DNA of 64,000 bases from assembly GCA_021414005.1 (NCBI GenBank), contig JAIOPH010000019.1, positions 186,001-250,000 on the forward strand, in the 5' to 3' direction. This DNA comes from Chthoniobacter sp. Its GTDB lineage: Bacteria > Verrucomicrobiota > Verrucomicrobiia > Chthoniobacterales > Chthoniobacteraceae. Position 1 is the first letter of the stretch. Every line of letters begins with the position of its first letter. Position numbers and translations under genes: made by a program. The notes under the pieces were generated by a model. It did not search any database, was not told the DNA's origin, and worked only from the letters and a program-made list of their open reading frames with translations. Below, one piece after another: positions 61,490 to 64,000 of this stretch.

Positions 61490-61560
61490 ACGCACTGCGC
61501 GGCAGCGCCTCCCTTCCATCCACGGAGCGGTGACTGCGTAGCCGCCGGAGCGGCAACTCC
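61490..61560 (-). repeat. Two-hairpin mobile repeat, copy 2 (in rtcB)
   Basis: Same architecture as copy 1 and same orientation: TTGCCGCTCCGGCGGCTACG with stem at 61541-61554, then CAGTCACCGCTCCG and hairpin GCGC-TGCC-GCGC at 61497-61508. The rtcB frame happens to stay open through it. Confidence 0.8.
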
Positions 61561-61886
61561 TCGCGCGGCGTGAAAGCCGCGCGATAGATCGCGCGAGCCA
61601 GCGGCGCACGCAGTTCGTCAGCGAAGAACGCCGGCGGATTGGCGACGATGTTGAAAACCTCGGCCTCAAGCTTGGCGCCGTCATTCCCCTGCGCGACGAA
61701 GTTCTGAATGAACTCGTGCGCAATCTGGACCGGCTCGCCAAGCGGCACGCCGAGGCGAATGAAGTCTTTGGTGTTCATGGTTGTGGTTTGGTTGAAAATA
61801 ATGGGCGCAGCGTGCGGACACACTCCGAGTGCGCAGCGGTGCTTGTTCTTTTTGTCGAAAAAATGTGGTGTGATTCAAAGCGGGTG

Positions 61887-61910
61887 CGCCAAGTTGATCG
61901 CACCTTGGCG
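61887..61910. promoter_or_regulatory. Inverted repeat upstream of the SIR2-like gene
   Basis: CGCCAAG (61887-61893) and CTTGGCG (61904-61910) form a perfect 7-bp inverted repeat with a 10-nt spacer, ending 17 nt before the GTG start of the SIR2-like gene. It could be a repressor operator or a leader hairpin. No -10/-35 was assigned. Confidence 0.4.
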
Positions 61911-61927
61911 ATCCGGTAAATGACTGC

Positions 61928-63160
61928 GTGAAAGTTTTAATTCTTGGTGCAGGTGCTTCAAAGGCATACCCAGCCTCAAAGAGTGGTCTTCGGATGCCAA
62001 TCGCACGAGACTTCCTCGAGACGTTTGGAAAGAGTTCGCTTGCTCATGAGCCGTGGGTATTGACGGGCAACATTCTGACCTACGCTCGGGATCATTTCGG
62101 CATCGCGGTGGAGGATCTGTTTACGAGCGATCTCGATATCGAGGCTTTTCACAGCGACATCGAAGCGAAGCTTTTGGCAGCGCTTGATAGACTCCGCCTG
62201 GACAAGGATGAACGTTTAAAGGCTTTAACGCTGCGCGCTTCCTACGTTCAGTTGGTATTCGTCTTCGCTGCGACGATTAACCTTATCCAAAATGGTCCCG
62301 TCTCAGTTCCTCACCGACACTTGGCGGCGCACCTACAACCGGACGACGTGGTCATCACATTCAACTGGGATACACTCATGGATCGTGCCTTGGCGGAATC
62401 AACTGACTGGCGACCTGACTTCGGTTATGGCTTCGCTCCACACCGGATATATCGCAATGGTTGGGAAGAGCCGGACGGCACGGCAAACGACTCCGCAGTG
62501 CGCATACTCAAACTGCACGGCTCATCGAACTGGCTGACTGGCTATCCAGTAATCGATTATGAGACGTGTGCATTGGGACTGATGCAAACAGCTCCTGCTG
62601 ACAGAGTGAGCGTGTTCGAATGCACGCTTGATCCCTACGCGACTTACGGAGGTCGCTGGATGTCAGGCTACGAGCGTTACTCGTTCGGCTATTATCCGCC
62701 GAACCTACCCGATGATTCAGGGAATCCAGCTTCACCCGGCCATCAATTTTTTCGAGCCAGATACAAGTTTCCGTGGATGCCGCCGGCAAAATCGTCGGAA
62801 GAAGGACTGGTGTCGAGTCCACTCATCATTCCTCCCGTGAAACGGAAGGCTTACGGACTCTTTGGAAGCTTGTTCGACCGACTTTGGCAACAAGCTGGAC
62901 GAGCATTAACAGCGGCCGATGAAATCGCTCTGGTTGGGTATTCCTTCCCGCCGACAGACAGTCACAGCTTGAATCTATTTAAGACTGCCTTCTGTGGGCG
63001 AAACACGCTTCCAAGAATTACCATTGTTGATCCTTCCCCTCAACGTGCCCACGACGTCTTACATCGCGATTGCGGCATTCCAGACTCACACATTCATGTC
63101 TTCGGTGGGAGCGATGGCTACTTCAGTGAGGCATTCGATACAAACAAGCTCTGGCGCTAA
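61928..63160 (+). CDS. SIR2-like protein, putative NAD-consuming effector
   Basis: 410 aa. The N-terminal NAD-binding block is VLILGAGASKAYPASKSGL; VVITFNWDTLMDRALAE (TFNWD 144-148) corresponds to the TxNxD motif and VRILKLHGSSNWL (KLHGS 195-199) holds the expected catalytic His of SIR2-like NADase domains; ALVGYSFPPTDSHSLNLF (from 335) matches the C-terminal Rossmann end. No deacetylase zinc motif was seen, so this is the SIR2-like type found in bacterial anti-phage systems, which deplete NAD+. The C-terminal ~75 residues could be a sensor. GTG 61928 is the only good start. It has an upstream inverted repeat and its own terminator, is AT-richer than its neighbours and stands between two broken RNA-repair genes. 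Confidence 0.8.
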   Translation: MKVLILGAGASKAYPASKSGLRMPIARDFLETFGKSSLAHEPWVLTGNILTYARDHFGIAVEDLFTSDLDIEAFHSDIEAKLLAALDRLRLDKDERLKALTLRASYVQLVFVFAATINLIQNGPVSVPHRHLAAHLQPDDVVITFNWDTLMDRALAESTDWRPDFGYGFAPHRIYRNGWEEPDGTANDSAVRILKLHGSSNWLTGYPVIDYETCALGLMQTAPADRVSVFECTLDPYATYGGRWMSGYERYSFGYYPPNLPDDSGNPASPGHQFFRARYKFPWMPPAKSSEEGLVSSPLIIPPVKRKAYGLFGSLFDRLWQQAGRALTAADEIALVGYSFPPTDSHSLNLFKTAFCGRNTLPRITIVDPSPQRAHDVLHRDCGIPDSHIHVFGGSDGYFSEAFDTNKLWR

Positions 63161-63176
63161 GCGAAGTGCGGCATGA

Positions 63177-63214
63177 CCCCGACGGAGATTCATCTCTGTC
63201 GGGGCTTTGCTTTT
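63177..63214 (+). terminator. Rho-independent terminator after the SIR2-like gene
   Basis: CCCCGACGGAGA at 63177-63188, loop TTCA, TCTCTGTCGGGG at 63193-63204: a 12-bp stem with one mismatch (G/T), followed by CTTTGCTTTT. It lies 17 nt after the stop. Confidence 0.85.
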
Positions 63215-63221
63215 CCTCCTC

Positions 63222-63952
63222 TCAAGCTGCGAGCGCGTAGCGGCGGAAGAAGCCGTTCAGTTCCTCCACTTCACCGGCGGCATCGTCCGGCTCGTTGAGC
63301 GCTTCGAGCCTTGGCAGTTCGGCCTCGATGAATCGCGTGAGTGCTTCGACCGGCGGCGCGACGGCGAGTTCTTCGCCGGCCTGCTTGCGCGCGACGAGTT
63401 CAGCGAGTGCGGCGCGCACGTCGGCCTCGTCGAGCACGCTCTCCACGAGTTGCGCGAAGAGCATCGGCGCCTGGCCGAGTTGGCGCTCGATCCAGCGGCA
63501 CGCGAGCAGCGGACGGAAGACGTAGAGATACTTCTTCAGACTCACTTCCTCGCGACCACGGAGGTAATCGCGCCAGTTGCCGAACGCCATGTGCAGGTAG
63601 TGCGCGAAGCAGCGCCGCGGCGAACGCGTGGCACGAAAGCGCCGTTAGCAGCGGGTCGCGGAGCGCTGACTGCATGGCTGCCGGAGCAGCAATAGAACTC
63701 CGTCGCGAGTGCGCCGAACTCGGAGGCAAAGACCGGATCGTGGCGATACACGACCGGCGACTTCAGCCATTCGAGCAGCGGCGGGTTGCTGTTGCGGAGC
63801 AGCCGCAGCGCCTTGCGCAGCTCCCAGCCACGCACGTCGAGATCATCGGCGATAGGCTGTTCAATGGCGTCGCGCCAATCCTCGACCGAGAGATACCAGT
63901 CGCCCCGGTGGACGTAGGGCCGCGCGGGGAATCTACGGGATCGTGAAGGCAT
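63222..63952 (-). pseudogene. RlaP-like nucleotidyltransferase remnant (RNA-repair partner)
   Basis: Minus strand: MPSRSRRFPARPYVHRGDW, then WYLSVEDWRDAIEQPIADDL, LLRNSNPPLLEWLKSPVVYR and ATEFY, after which the frame is broken by a 68-bp insert (63624-63691). Removing it restores FYSPRRCFAHYLHMAFGNW and WRDYLRGREEVSLKKYLYVF onward, an RlaP/YcgL-type polymerase-beta-fold nucleotidyltransferase (PF10127), 220 codons in all. The GS-x-DxD catalytic N-terminus is missing: homology starts only around the Y-V-H region, and no such motif is readable up to the window edge. In intact loci this protein accompanies RtcB in RNA repair. Confidence 0.82.
63624..63691 (-). repeat. Two-hairpin mobile repeat, copy 3 (in rlaP)
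   Basis: 68 bp whose removal restores the rlaP frame. Stem 1 is GCTGC-tccg-GCAGC (63677-63690), where copies 1 and 2 have GCCGC/GCGGC: both arms changed together. Stem 2 is GGCGC-TTTC-GTGCC (63630-63643). Same 18-nt spacing between CGGAG and stem 1 as in the other copies. Confidence 0.85.
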
Positions 63953-64000
63953 GGATCAGGACTCAGAATGCCCTCGGCAAGCGCACCCCGGTTTGCTGCG

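Larger units (their letters stand above)
61080..61778 (-). pseudogene. rtcB: rtcB RNA ligase remnant with repeat insertions
   Basis: The start MNTKDFIRLGVPLGEPVQIA and later ANPPAFFADELRAPLARAIY, PWRQWGEGLEAEAVKQMANA, LMPDAHVGYGLPIGGVLATD and PYAVGVDIAYRMKL are RtcB blocks, but the frame shifts between ALP and the LMPDAHVGYG block (an extra run at about 61366-61412) and again after LATD. Two copies of a hairpin repeat lie inside. The metal-binding Cys of VGVDI(G/A)C is Tyr (TAC, 61188-61190). The last half of the protein is missing: it ends at TAG 61080, overlapping the GH116 stop. It cannot encode a working ligase. Confidence 0.88.

Noticed and set aside
1..64000. CRISPR array, rRNA or tRNA genes
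   Set aside because: No regularly spaced repeats or cloverleaf/rRNA-like sequences were recognised by eye; tRNAscan-SE and Rfam searches would be decisive.

Overview
The window is about 64 kb of GC-rich bacterial DNA, most likely from a member of the Verrucomicrobiota (PVC superphylum). The evidence is a complete dcw (division and cell wall) cluster with a fused murC-murB gene, a secreted NPCBM / propeller / HEAT / cytochrome c protein of the kind typical of Verrucomicrobia and Planctomycetes, a large secreted FAD oxidoreductase, a Tat-exported GH116-like glycosidase and several intergenic palindromic repeat families. The genus cannot be fixed from the sequence alone. No rRNA, tRNA or CRISPR array was seen.

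Layout. (1) 1-4020: a cut-off NlpC/P60-like secreted protein and a GT39-type membrane glycosyltransferase (minus strand), then ribH-nusB-ftsY (plus strand). (2) 4028-22994, minus strand: mraZ-rsmH-ftsL-ftsI-murE-murF-mraY-murD-lysM-ftsW-murG-murCB-ddl-ftsQ-ftsA-ftsZ. Most junctions overlap by 4-11 nt or are nearly abutting, so this is one translationally coupled operon that makes lipid II and the divisome. It starts from a leader with six GGG-centred boxes in exact 10-bp register, which matches an MraZ operator. (3) 23230-30697: an APH/NahK-like sugar kinase, then a minus-strand set (FAD oxidoreductase, small lipoprotein, MMPL exporter, LpxL-like acyltransferase, LolA-like protein) that resembles the export/tailoring half of aryl-polyene clusters without the polyketide core. 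(4) 30773-47123: a surface-polysaccharide locus with a likely GDP-D-glycero-alpha-D-manno-heptose module (hddA, hddC, gmhA, gmhB), nucleotide-sugar enzymes, a methyltransferase-GT2 fusion, two tandem YfhO-like giant membrane proteins and a divergent GT39-like enzyme.

(5) 47.1-54.2 kb is a gene graveyard: a 47-aa lysine-rich ORF with a TTG start, a sialate-O-acetylesterase remnant with an in-frame stop, an intact FAD oxidoreductase, a WGR/ATP-dependent DNA ligase gene split by a 1.44-kb insert flanked by 5-bp direct repeats, a truncated companion gene and a possible REP-transposase tail. (6) 54.2-61.1 kb holds intact secreted degradative and redox genes (cytochrome c fusion, small cytochrome lipoprotein, GH116-like enzyme).

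(7) 61.1-64.0 kb is the most interesting part. An RNA-repair pair, rtcB and an rlaP-like nucleotidyltransferase, is pseudogenised, partly by a short two-hairpin mobile repeat present in three copies. One copy carries compensatory stem changes, and removing it restores the rlaP reading frame. Between the two wrecks lies an intact, visibly AT-richer SIR2-like gene with its own inverted repeat upstream and a strong terminator downstream, a candidate horizontally acquired anti-phage or NAD-depleting effector.
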